From assembly GCF_019456655.1 (NCBI RefSeq), contig NZ_CP080332.1, positions 4,092,001 to 4,156,000 of the forward strand: DNA of 64,000 nucleotides, given 5' to 3'. Under the pieces are notes generated by a model. The model saw nothing but the letters and a program-made list of their open reading frames with translations, did no database searches and had not been told where the DNA came from. Each line of letters begins with the position of its first letter. Within the stretch, counting starts at the first letter, position 1. This stretch comes from Mycolicibacterium diernhoferi. GTDB taxonomy: Bacteria > Actinomycetota > Actinomycetes > Mycobacteriales > Mycobacteriaceae. The translations under genes were made by a program, and so were the position numbers. This document shows, in pieces, positions 16,722-24,915 of this stretch.

Positions 16722-18685
16722 CTGGCCTCCGAGTCGCGTTCCAGGTGCAGCCTGTACACCCGGATGCTTTCGGTGGACAGAACCCGAGTAGCCCAGGGTG
16801 CGGCGTCGAGGCGGTCCAAATTGGGCATTGGAGTTTTGTCGCCGAGCAGCGGATCGTGCTCACCGAAGTTGTGGCCGTTGAACGGGATCTGCTCGCCCAT
16901 GTGCACGTTCACCACCAAGTACCGGTAATCCGACGTCCACAGCATCTCGGCCAACTCTGAAGACGGGTCTGCGTCGGTCTGGGTCAATTCCCAGGCCGGA
17001 AACCCTGGAGATGGTGCGGCCATGATCATGCCGCCGTTGGCGGCCAACTGAAGCGCCGTGTACCTGTCGCTGACCACTTTGACGCGGCCGAACTGAGCGT
17101 GCATCTGTTCGGCCAACACCCGATTCTCCCGGGTGGCCGAATTGGTGTCGGTCCCCCAGCGGAACGGTCCGGGGAATCGGTACGGGTCGTTGAGCCCGCC
17201 GGCCACGTTGCCCACGAGAAGGACCACGATCAGCACAGCTGACCACACCGCCATCGCCCGCTGCCTGATGAGGACGAAAAAATGCAAACCCTCTGCGGGC
17301 CAACGGGTGACCACCATGGCTGCGACGATTGCGATACCGACGTACACAAAACCCCACGACCGGCGCGCCCCTTCGGCCCCGGACGGGGCCAGGATGAAGG
17401 GCAGCGAGACGAAGTAGAGCAGACCGAACAGCGCAAACCCGAAGGTCGTCAGGTTCGGCCGCACCACGCGCCGCCGCACCAGCAAGGCCGCCAGAATCGT
17501 GGTCCCTAAGAGGGCGGCCGGAGCACCGGCGGTGAATACCCGTTCCCAGAGCGGCTGGACACTGGCCGACAACAGTTTTCGGCCACCCGATCCGCTTTTC
17601 TGCGCCATGCTCTGCAGTTGATCGACCGAGTTGCCGAAATAGGGCGAGAGGTAGTCCAGAGTCGGGCGGGCGAAGAACCAGATCCACACCGCGGCGATGG
17701 ACAGCACCACTCCGAGAATCACCCACCATGTGGTCGCAACTCTCAGCGATTGCCGTCCGATCCCGACACCGCGGCGGCGGAGAAGAGCCGTGCCCGCGGT
17801 GACGGCGCCGGCGACGGTCGCCAATGCAACGATCAGGAACACCGTCGTCAAGTGGTGGGTGACGACGATTGCCGCGGTCAACAACGCGACGGCAGCCACG
17901 GTACGCAAGCGGCGCCCGCGGTACGGAGTCGTGGCCGCGATCGAACCCAGTGCCAGCACCCAGAGGAACAGGTTGACGGCCAGACTTTCGTAGGCGTACT
18001 GGGTGTCGAAGTACACCGCCGACGGGTTGAGTCCGTAGACGCAGGCGGCGATAGCCCCCGCCCGGGGCGACCCCAATAACCGGTCACCCAGAACAAACAC
18101 GGCGAAGAGCCCACAGATGTGCAACGTCGCAACAGCCGCCAACCCCGCGGTCCACAACGACAGACCGCTGACCGACTGGACCGCGACGGTCAGACCGGAA
18201 GTGCCCGGGAAGAACTCGACGATCGGAATAAGGGTGTTCGGCTGGAACAGCTGTCCGGTCGCAGCGACGTCGAGCGCTTCACGCCAGTGTGCGTACTCGT
18301 CGTGGTATCGCGGACCGTCCGGGTTTCGCAGCAGCTTCGGCACCATTGTGACCGCGCCGAGCATCAATATCGACCAGCCCCTGTCAGCTCGGGATGTATT
18401 GTGCATGAACAGTTTTGCAGCCACCGGAAGGGCACCGGCGAACATGCCCAGCCAGAACACGGCGTAGTAGGTGGAAGCCGCTGCCCCGAGCCCGGACAAA
18501 CGGTAGGAATAGCCGATCATCAGGATGCCCGCCGCAGCCGCTGAGACGACTACGGGCCATCCGGCCGCCCGGGCCACGACAACTCGGTGAATTCCGGGCG
18601 TGATCAGCTTCCGGTGCCTAGCCCGACTCCCGTCCACCATCGGCACGCACACCGGCGCAAGCGGCGGTTTGACAGCAGAGGTCAT
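16718..18685 (-). CDS. Large GT-C-like membrane glycosyltransferase or polymerase
   Basis: About 655 residues with roughly a dozen membrane segments and a C-terminal soluble domain of some 130 residues. An acidic DEYAHW motif follows the second or third helix, matching the Asp-Glu pair in the first external loop of GT-C enzymes that use lipid-phosphate sugars. Start at 18685 (MTSAVKPP) overlaps the upstream stop as ATGA; the ATG at 18736 is less likely. Candidate for a sugar transfer or polymerisation step on the outer face of the membrane. A Wzy-type polymerase is the alternative. Confidence 0.65.
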   Translation of the reverse strand: MTSAVKPPLAPVCVPMVDGSRARHRKLITPGIHRVVVARAAGWPVVVSAAAAGILMIGYSYRLSGLGAAASTYYAVFWLGMFAGALPVAAKLFMHNTSRADRGWSILMLGAVTMVPKLLRNPDGPRYHDEYAHWREALDVAATGQLFQPNTLIPIVEFFPGTSGLTVAVQSVSGLSLWTAGLAAVATLHICGLFAVFVLGDRLLGSPRAGAIAACVYGLNPSAVYFDTQYAYESLAVNLFLWVLALGSIAATTPYRGRRLRTVAAVALLTAAIVVTHHLTTVFLIVALATVAGAVTAGTALLRRRGVGIGRQSLRVATTWWVILGVVLSIAAVWIWFFARPTLDYLSPYFGNSVDQLQSMAQKSGSGGRKLLSASVQPLWERVFTAGAPAALLGTTILAALLVRRRVVRPNLTTFGFALFGLLYFVSLPFILAPSGAEGARRSWGFVYVGIAIVAAMVVTRWPAEGLHFFVLIRQRAMAVWSAVLIVVLLVGNVAGGLNDPYRFPGPFRWGTDTNSATRENRVLAEQMHAQFGRVKVVSDRYTALQLAANGGMIMAAPSPGFPAWELTQTDADPSSELAEMLWTSDYRYLVVNVHMGEQIPFNGHNFGEHDPLLGDKTPMPNLDRLDAAPWATRVLSTESIRVYRLHLERDSEAR

Positions 18686-19869
18686 TCTCGACTCTTCGCT
18701 ACCAAAGCGTCGATGGCCCCCGCCAGAGGCGCCCACGTATGGGGATTCGGATATCGGCTATCGCGCCGGGTGGCGACCTCAAGGATTGCTTGCCGCAGTC
18801 CTGGGATGTCACCGGGCGCCACCAGCGTGGCACCCGGGTAGTCGCGGACAGCCTCCGACAGACCTCCGACATCGTAGAGGATCACCGCGATGCCATTGCT
18901 CATCGCGGCTTGTAGCGGCCCACTCGCCGAGCCCCGGCGGTAAGGAAGGACGAGCATGTCCGCGCGTGCGAAAAATCCGGTTGCCTCAGAGTCCGAGACG
19001 TAGCGATTCTCGAAATGGATTCGATCCCGATAAGGGCTGGCGGCGATGGCTTCTGCTGGCGCGGTCCAGTTTTCCCACGTTTCGCCGACGACGTCGACCA
19101 CGAGTCCGTTGGCCTGTTCGGGTGTCATACCATCGATCGCAGCGATCAGATCCTCCGCGCCCTTGTACGGGCGGATCAAGCCGAAGAAGAGCACACGAGC
19201 CGGCCCGCCGCCGGAGCGGTGCCGGTTCTCGATGGTTGAACCGAGTGCCGTCATGTGGTTATACGGCCCATGCGGTGCGACTCGGGAAGGAATCTGGCGG
19301 ACCACCTCGGGCCCCAACAGGTCGGCGATCGACTCCCGGTCATGTTCATTGTGGAAGATTGCTCCGGAACACTCCCGGACCAGCCTGCGCAGGAACGACC
19401 GGCCATATCTGGCGACACCAGGAACGGCCGCTTCACCCGTGTCCTGAGCCTCATGAAACTCGATGAACACGGGGATGTTCAGGCCGCGGGCAATGCGCGC
19501 GATCAGTAGATAGGTGTGCAGGCTGGCAGCCGTCCACCACTGCAGCACGATGACGTCCGGCTTGGCGTCCTGGATCCACGCGGACAACCTGGCGATGCCA
19601 CTGCCCCAATACCAGTCGACGTTCCCGACCATGCGCACCCGCGGGTCGTACCTCAGCGAGGTGAGATCCTGTCCCACCCGTGCCGCGCCCGGGTATAGCC
19701 GCCTGGGCACGAGTCGATCGAGCAGGAGTACCGAAACGTCGTGAGTTTCCACCAGCGCGTTGGCGAGCGAGCACGTGTAGACCGACAAGCCGCCAAGGAA
19801 GCGGAATCCGGGCCCGACAAGCAGGATCCGGTTCCGGACCATGCCCGTGTCCGCGGACTGCCCCGCCAT
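18682..19869 (-). CDS. Family 4 glycosyltransferase (SG-variant lacking the E-x7-E pair)
   Basis: 395-residue GT-B transferase. N-terminus RILLVGPGFRFLGGLSVYT is a typical acceptor-side start; the late region reads YRRGSASGPLQAAMSNGIAV, the variant seen in a subset of GT4 enzymes where the usual E-x7-E glutamates are replaced and SG contacts the donor. Start at 19869 follows the GT2 stop by seven bases; a second ATG at 19842 is equally possible since neither has a strong ribosome site. Second gene of the leftward arm, coupled to the GT-C-like gene. Confidence 0.85.
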   Translation of the reverse strand: MAGQSADTGMVRNRILLVGPGFRFLGGLSVYTCSLANALVETHDVSVLLLDRLVPRRLYPGAARVGQDLTSLRYDPRVRMVGNVDWYWGSGIARLSAWIQDAKPDVIVLQWWTAASLHTYLLIARIARGLNIPVFIEFHEAQDTGEAAVPGVARYGRSFLRRLVRECSGAIFHNEHDRESIADLLGPEVVRQIPSRVAPHGPYNHMTALGSTIENRHRSGGGPARVLFFGLIRPYKGAEDLIAAIDGMTPEQANGLVVDVVGETWENWTAPAEAIAASPYRDRIHFENRYVSDSEATGFFARADMLVLPYRRGSASGPLQAAMSNGIAVILYDVGGLSEAVRDYPGATLVAPGDIPGLRQAILEVATRRDSRYPNPHTWAPLAGAIDALVAKSRE

Positions 19870-19876
19870 CGAGGCG

Positions 19877-20689
19877 CTATGGCGCGACACGGGCCACCTG
19901 CGCCGACTCATCACTGAGCAGCCCGTCACCACCATCGGCCGGGGCGACGAATGCCACGACGTTGGCGCCGGTGGCGAACGGACCGACGGGCAGACCGGGC
20001 GGCTTACGCAACCGTGCGGCGGCCAACAGTCGAAGACACTCGACACCGTCCCACCAGCTGATCTTCTTACCTTCACTTGCGGTCCGGCCGTTGTAAGTCA
20101 CCGGAACCTCGTAGGGCCGGATTCCGGAGCGGAGCAGCGCCGCAGTCATCTCGGTGTCCAGACCAAAGCCTGACTCGCTGAGCCGCAAAGATCGGAAGTG
20201 TTGTACCGGAATCAATTTCAAGCAGGTGTGCATGTCGGTCAGGCAGGAATCGAAGAGGAGGTTGGCGCCCAAGGTGGTCAACCTGCCCCCAACTGCGAAC
20301 CTGAACGACGGGAAACGGGTGTTGAAGCCGAACACCCGAGACCCGAACACATGATCGGCAATTCCGGACAGCACCGGAGCGAGGAGACTGGGGATATCCG
20401 ACGGGTGGTATTCCAGGTCCGCGTCGAGAATCAGCATATGCGTACCAGTGGCTTTCCGAGCGCCACGAGTCACCGCCGAACCCTTGCCGCGGTTGAACGG
20501 CTGGAGCAGAACCGTGACTCCCCTGCTTGCGTAGTCCGCCAAGATGTTCCGCGTGCCGTCGGTGCTGCCGTCGTCGACCACGATGAGTTCCACCGGGCAC
20601 GGATAGTCGACAGCGAGAACTCGGTCCAACGCGGACGCGACCGTCTCAGATTCGTTGTAAACGGGCATGACGATCGACAACAGAACCAT
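19877..20689 (-). CDS. Family 2 glycosyltransferase, dolichol-phosphate-mannose-synthase-like
   Basis: GT-A inverting transferase, 270 residues. Seen: LSIVMPVYNE at the N-terminus, ELIVVDDGSTDGT (nucleotide binding), NRGKGSAVTRG, and the metal-binding DADLEYHP. These are the hallmarks of polyprenyl-phosphate sugar synthases. No membrane anchors are obvious. Start at 20689 is set by the strong GAGGGGGGCGAC upstream. As first gene of the leftward arm it could supply the polyprenyl-phosphate sugar used by the GT-C-like enzyme downstream, a common pairing. Confidence 0.87.
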   Translation of the reverse strand: MVLLSIVMPVYNESETVASALDRVLAVDYPCPVELIVVDDGSTDGTRNILADYASRGVTVLLQPFNRGKGSAVTRGARKATGTHMLILDADLEYHPSDIPSLLAPVLSGIADHVFGSRVFGFNTRFPSFRFAVGGRLTTLGANLLFDSCLTDMHTCLKLIPVQHFRSLRLSESGFGLDTEMTAALLRSGIRPYEVPVTYNGRTASEGKKISWWDGVECLRLLAAARLRKPPGLPVGPFATGANVVAFVAPADGGDGLLSDESAQVARVAP

Positions 20690-21129
20690 GTCGCCCCCCT
20701 CGGCGTCGGATCGCTCGGCGGATGCCGTGCGCGTACACCACGACGACTCCGTCGCGGTCTCCATGTCGCCATCGCCCACCTCCGGCGCAGGATCTGCCAT
20801 TTCTAGCACACTTTAATGAACATGGTGAAAACCATTTCGCTGAGCGGATACGGCTTTGCCAGAATGCAATATTTGCGCACGAAACAACTTGGAATCTCCA
20901 ACGTAAACGGGAAGTTAAATGCGTCCTACCTGTATTTTTATTAACTCGAAGGATCTATTGACGAGGGCGCCACTCTAAGCTACGAAGTTTTCTATAGTGG
21001 CTCGCTTTCGCGTCGATGAAGACGCCCTGCTAGAGTTTCAGCGAACAATGGCAAACTCCGCCAGCTCCACCCACGGTGGCCCGCGCCGCCCGTGGAGGGT
21101 TCGAGCACATTCGAAAGGCAAGACGCCGA
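20690..21129. promoter_or_regulatory. Divergent promoter region of the glycan cassette
   Basis: About 440 bases between the two arms with no convincing gene. The part from about 20810 to 21000 is visibly AT-rich compared with the rest of the window. A good -10 (TATAGT, 20993-20998) points towards the rightward arm; no clear -35 is at the right distance. An AT-rich centre is where both arms must be switched on and is a likely site for a nucleoid protein such as Lsr2, which is inferred. Confidence 0.45.
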
Positions 21130-22044
21130 GTGACACCACGGATACCAACAAGGCGCCTACGCCTCTTCGCGGTCGTGATCGCATCGGTCGTTTCGGTGGC
21201 CGGACTGTGCACGGGCGGCGCACATGCGTGGCATGACCGCACTGAGGTCACCTACTACGTATCGGTCGGCGACTCCTATGCCGCGGGCTACCGCCCCGAT
21301 GGCAAATCGGGCCTCGAGACAGGCGATGGCTACGCTTACCAGTTGACCGACATCCTCAACCGGTCTGGTCGCTGGGAGCTGCGGAACTTCGGCTGCGTGG
21401 GCCAAACAGCTCACGGAATGCAGCTCGACAATGGCTGCACCGCAGGGGCTTTGGCTTCAGGTGGGGTGGACTACCCCGAGACGACACAGCTACGAGCCGC
21501 CGATACGTTCATGGCGGAGCACCAGGGCGAGGTCGGCTTGGTCACCGTCGCCATGGGTGCCAACGACATGGTGCGGTGCCTCGATCTCGCCGATGACGGC
21601 GCGGTCCAGCACTGCGCCGAACAGATGTCAACCGAGGTCCGACAGAGCCTCGGCGTCTTCCTGACCGCAACACGCGCGCTGCTGGGCAACGACGTCCCGA
21701 TCGTCGGGATCTCCTACTTCAACGTCTTCCACGCGGCGGGCCCGGCCGGCCCGCTCGAAGCCAGTCGCCGCAGCACGCTGTCACAGACACTGTTCGACAA
21801 CTACCTCAACCCGACCTTGCGGGACATCTACTCACAGGCGGGCGCCTATTTCGTCGACAGTTCGACGATAGCGGGGAACGATCTTCCCGAAAGTCGCATG
21901 TCGCCGCTTCCAGGGCACGGAACTGTCAGCACCTCGACCGCTCGGCTCTGCGGCCTGACTTACTACTGCTCAGATCACGACCCTCATCCGAACCGGGCTG
22001 GACACGCATTGATCGCCCAAGCGATCGCAGAGGCGATCACGTGA
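21130..22044 (+). CDS. Secreted SGNH/GDSL hydrolase
   Basis: Esterase or deacylase fold of about 304 residues. A signal peptide is clear (RIPTRRLR basic part, hydrophobic LFAVVIASVVSVAGLC, then AHA). Block I VSVGDSYAAGY holds the catalytic Ser, GANDM is block III, and DHDPHPNRAGH carries the Asp-x-x-His pair. GTG start at 21130 has AAAGG upstream and gives a compact signal peptide; a GTG at 21076 is possible. First gene of the rightward arm, overlapping the next gene as GTGA. With an acyltransferase in the same operon, a role in editing acyl groups on the exported glycan is plausible. Confidence 0.85.
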   Translation: MTPRIPTRRLRLFAVVIASVVSVAGLCTGGAHAWHDRTEVTYYVSVGDSYAAGYRPDGKSGLETGDGYAYQLTDILNRSGRWELRNFGCVGQTAHGMQLDNGCTAGALASGGVDYPETTQLRAADTFMAEHQGEVGLVTVAMGANDMVRCLDLADDGAVQHCAEQMSTEVRQSLGVFLTATRALLGNDVPIVGISYFNVFHAAGPAGPLEASRRSTLSQTLFDNYLNPTLRDIYSQAGAYFVDSSTIAGNDLPESRMSPLPGHGTVSTSTARLCGLTYYCSDHDPHPNRAGHALIAQAIAEAIT

Positions 22045-23168
22045 CCACCCGAGTGCTGATGGTGACCCCCGGCTTCCGCGGCCGCCCGGGCGGGGTCGAG
22101 GTGCACTGCTCGGAGCTGATCGCCGGATTGGCCGCGTATGACATGGACATCGACGTCATAACCGCCGCCCGAGGAGTCCGACGGCGGACAGAGAAGTCGT
22201 ACGATGACTGCCGTTCAACGGTTTACCCGGCCTGGCGCGCGCAGTCCATGTCGATCGCGCCGCGAGTGGCGCTCGGAGCGGCGCACCGGCAATTCGGAGC
22301 CGACATCGTGCACGTTCACAGTTATCACGCCACGACGGCGATCGCCGCACTGGTAACCCGTCGTCCGGTCGTGTTCACTCCGCACTACCACGGCCAGCAG
22401 GGCCACTCGGTGGCAGCCGGACTGTTGCACAAAGCATTCCGGCATCTCGGAGGGCGGGTACTGCGACGAGCCGACGTGGTCATCTGCGTGTCACGCGCCG
22501 AACGGGACCTGCTGATCCAGGATTTCCCCTTCGTCGCGAACAAGGTCGAGGTGATCCCTAATGGCGCGCACGTCGAAGATCTCCGACGTGCCGAGCCGTT
22601 CCCCGAAACGGCTCCGACGGCACTCTGCGTCGGCAGGCTGGAGCCTTATAAGCGATTCGCCGATGTCATCCGGTGCTTCGCCGATGTCGCACCGCCGGCG
22701 CGTCTGGTGATCATCGGCGGCGGCAGCCAGTATGACGAACTTTGTTCACTCGTAGGAGAACTCGAGATCGGCGACCGCGTGCAGTTGTGCGGACGAGTGG
22801 ACACCGACATCGTGCGGCGTTGGCTGCGCACCGCTACCGTGGTCGTCTCGATGTCCGAGCATGAAGCGTTCGGAATGGTCCCGCTCGAGGCGGCTGCCGC
22901 CGGTGCCCGTGTGGTGCTCAGCGACATCCCAGCCCACCGCGAAGTGTTCGCCGACCACCTTCGCGGGCGTGGCGTCGTGGTCGACGACGACACATCGCTG
23001 GCACGGCACATATCCGCGCAACTGGCCGAAGGCCGCCCACCCACACCGGCTGACGTACCCGGCTGGACATCAATCGCGGACCGGACCGCCGAGGCCTATC
23101 AGCGGCTGATGGCACGTTCTGGTTCGGCATCCGTAGACAGACGAGAGCCTCGAGAGGCAGCACGATGA
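22041..23168 (+). CDS. Family 4 glycosyltransferase
   Basis: 375-residue cytoplasmic GT-B transferase. Seen: VLMVTPGFRGRPGGVEVH at the start, DIVHVHSYH in the first domain, VEVIPNGAHVE at the domain linker, VGRLEPYKRF, and SEHEAFGMVPLEAAAAG with the E-x7-E pair. GTG start overlaps the previous stop. Second gene of the rightward arm. Confidence 0.88.
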   Translation: MTTRVLMVTPGFRGRPGGVEVHCSELIAGLAAYDMDIDVITAARGVRRRTEKSYDDCRSTVYPAWRAQSMSIAPRVALGAAHRQFGADIVHVHSYHATTAIAALVTRRPVVFTPHYHGQQGHSVAAGLLHKAFRHLGGRVLRRADVVICVSRAERDLLIQDFPFVANKVEVIPNGAHVEDLRRAEPFPETAPTALCVGRLEPYKRFADVIRCFADVAPPARLVIIGGGSQYDELCSLVGELEIGDRVQLCGRVDTDIVRRWLRTATVVVSMSEHEAFGMVPLEAAAAGARVVLSDIPAHREVFADHLRGRGVVVDDDTSLARHISAQLAEGRPPTPADVPGWTSIADRTAEAYQRLMARSGSASVDRREPREAAR

Positions 23169-24454
23169 TTCCAAACTTGTCGGATTCCCACCGGGCCCGG
23201 CCCAGCTGGATCGACCGCACCTGGGCGGGCCACTACTCGGTACTGTCGCTGAGCCCGATCGAGCAGCCTGACATCGCGCGACTGAAGGCAGATCTGCTCG
23301 AATTGATGGCCTCCGACCCGGCGAACCCGGTCAACTGTGTCCTCAGCGCGGACGGTCGACGATGGATGGAGGTGGAGGAGGCAACGCGCGTCAGGCACCT
23401 CGACAGCGTCGTCATGGCCACCGGCCCCTTCGATACCGAGGATCCGTACGACTATCTCCGCCAACACGCGCCAGACCCTACTTCGGGCATTCCGTACAAG
23501 GTGCTCGTGGGACCGGATTCACTGACCTGCTATATCGCCCACGTACTCGGCGACGCCGTGGTGGTGTGCTCGTTCGCCGTCCTCCTGGCGTTGGGCGATG
23601 TCCACGGGCTACGTCACCTGCGACCAGACTCGGGGATGGGGCTCGCGGTACGCCTGCTGAGGTCGGAGGCACGAGACCACTACAAGTCGTGGTGGCAACA
23701 CTTCCGTGCGGCGCCGAAGGTGCAGGCTCCGCCGATCCCAGCCGGTGGCAATCGACCCGTACCGGCGCTGATCAGCAGCGACGCAGTCGGTCATCGAATT
23801 TCGCCGGAAGCCGTCGCTGCATTGCAGGACTGGCGCAGGACCACGTGCCCGGAAGTGTCGACATCTGGGCTGATTGCAGCGGCGACGCACCGCGCGTTGA
23901 CCCGCAACGGCATCAAGATGAATCCGGATGGCTTCTTCACCTTGGTGGACCTGCGCCGGTATCTGCCGGAGAAACAGGCACTGCGCCCGGGCAATATCGT
24001 CAAAAGCGTCTTCATTCCCGCGTGCATGAACGACCCGTCGGACGTCGGCGCCGGCATCAAGGAAGCCGTTTCGTCCGCACGTGCGATACCAGCGCTGGCC
24101 ATCGGTGCCCTCAGCTCTGGACTGAGACCCGGTTCCCGACAACCTGCGATATCTGAATCCGCATATTCGACGATGACTTTCAACTACATGATGCGACTAC
24201 CCGGTACCGACCACATCCCCTGGCGAGACCTCGGTGCGGCCCGGTTCTCGTCGATGTCCTACCCGTGCACCCCCGACAATCTGGCGATTTTCGCGTGCGG
24301 GGTGGCCGGAGCCGTCCACTTTTCGGCCAGCTTCGTACCCGAGATCATCGATAAGTCAGCGGTACGGAACGCGTTGCAAGAACTCGACGACATACCTGCC
24401 CTGCTCGCACCGGAGTCCGCGGACGTCGGTCTCGGCGGGGACACCCCGGGCTGA
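23165..24454 (+). CDS. Condensation-domain/CAT-fold acyltransferase
   Basis: 429 residues. The pattern IPYKVLVGPDSLTCYIAHVLGDAVVVC matches the HxxxD active-site region of the chloramphenicol-acetyltransferase/condensation/PapA superfamily; here it reads HVLGDA, with Ala where most have Gly. The second half shows the usual N-rich linker (GFFTLVDLRRYLP, then GNIVKSVFI) of these pseudo-dimeric enzymes. Such proteins move acyl groups from CoA or carrier proteins to hydroxyls. ATGA overlap with the GT4 gene. Likely decorates the glycan or glycolipid made here. No signal peptide, so it acts inside the cell. Confidence 0.7.
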   Translation: MIPNLSDSHRARPSWIDRTWAGHYSVLSLSPIEQPDIARLKADLLELMASDPANPVNCVLSADGRRWMEVEEATRVRHLDSVVMATGPFDTEDPYDYLRQHAPDPTSGIPYKVLVGPDSLTCYIAHVLGDAVVVCSFAVLLALGDVHGLRHLRPDSGMGLAVRLLRSEARDHYKSWWQHFRAAPKVQAPPIPAGGNRPVPALISSDAVGHRISPEAVAALQDWRRTTCPEVSTSGLIAAATHRALTRNGIKMNPDGFFTLVDLRRYLPEKQALRPGNIVKSVFIPACMNDPSDVGAGIKEAVSSARAIPALAIGALSSGLRPGSRQPAISESAYSTMTFNYMMRLPGTDHIPWRDLGAARFSSMSYPCTPDNLAIFACGVAGAVHFSASFVPEIIDKSAVRNALQELDDIPALLAPESADVGLGGDTPG

Positions 24455-24510
24455 CCCGATCAAGGTGCCGGCGAAGATGCGGCTCAGACTCTGCCTCATC
24501 GCACCTCGGA

Positions 24511-24915
24511 TCACCCGCCCTGCGGCGGTGGGCCGGACTGCTGGTAAGGCAGCTGCCCACGGTCCTGACGCCGTTTGACCTCGGCGCGCAGGTAGATCAT
24601 CAGCGCCCAGACGCCCGCGAAGATGACGCCGATGAAGCCGATCCCGCCGTGGATCAGCGCACCCGCGATGAACACGGCCTGGATCCCCAGGTTCACCCAG
24701 ATGATGCCCGGCCTGCCCTGCATGCCGGACAGCAGAATCAGCACGACCGCCATCCCGATCAGGAAGCTGCCGGCGGCCACGGTCAGGCCGTTCTCCCCCG
24801 CCGAGACGACGGGCAGGGCCAGTAGGACGACGATGGCCTCCAGAATGTGGATGCCGGCCATGATGCCCCGGAAACTGCGCCACGGGTCGCCGGTCGGAGC
24901 TGCGCCGGCGCTCAC
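24511..24915 (-). CDS. DUF4233 membrane protein
   Basis: 134 residues, four hydrophobic segments, charged C-terminal tail (RAEVKRRQDRG). Matches the small membrane protein next to folC in mycobacteria (Rv2446c type). GTG start overlaps the folC stop as GTGA, so it is coupled to folC. Function unknown. Confidence 0.85.
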   Translation of the reverse strand: MSAGAAPTGDPWRSFRGIMAGIHILEAIVVLLALPVVSAGENGLTVAAGSFLIGMAVVLILLSGMQGRPGIIWVNLGIQAVFIAGALIHGGIGFIGVIFAGVWALMIYLRAEVKRRQDRGQLPYQQSGPPPQGG

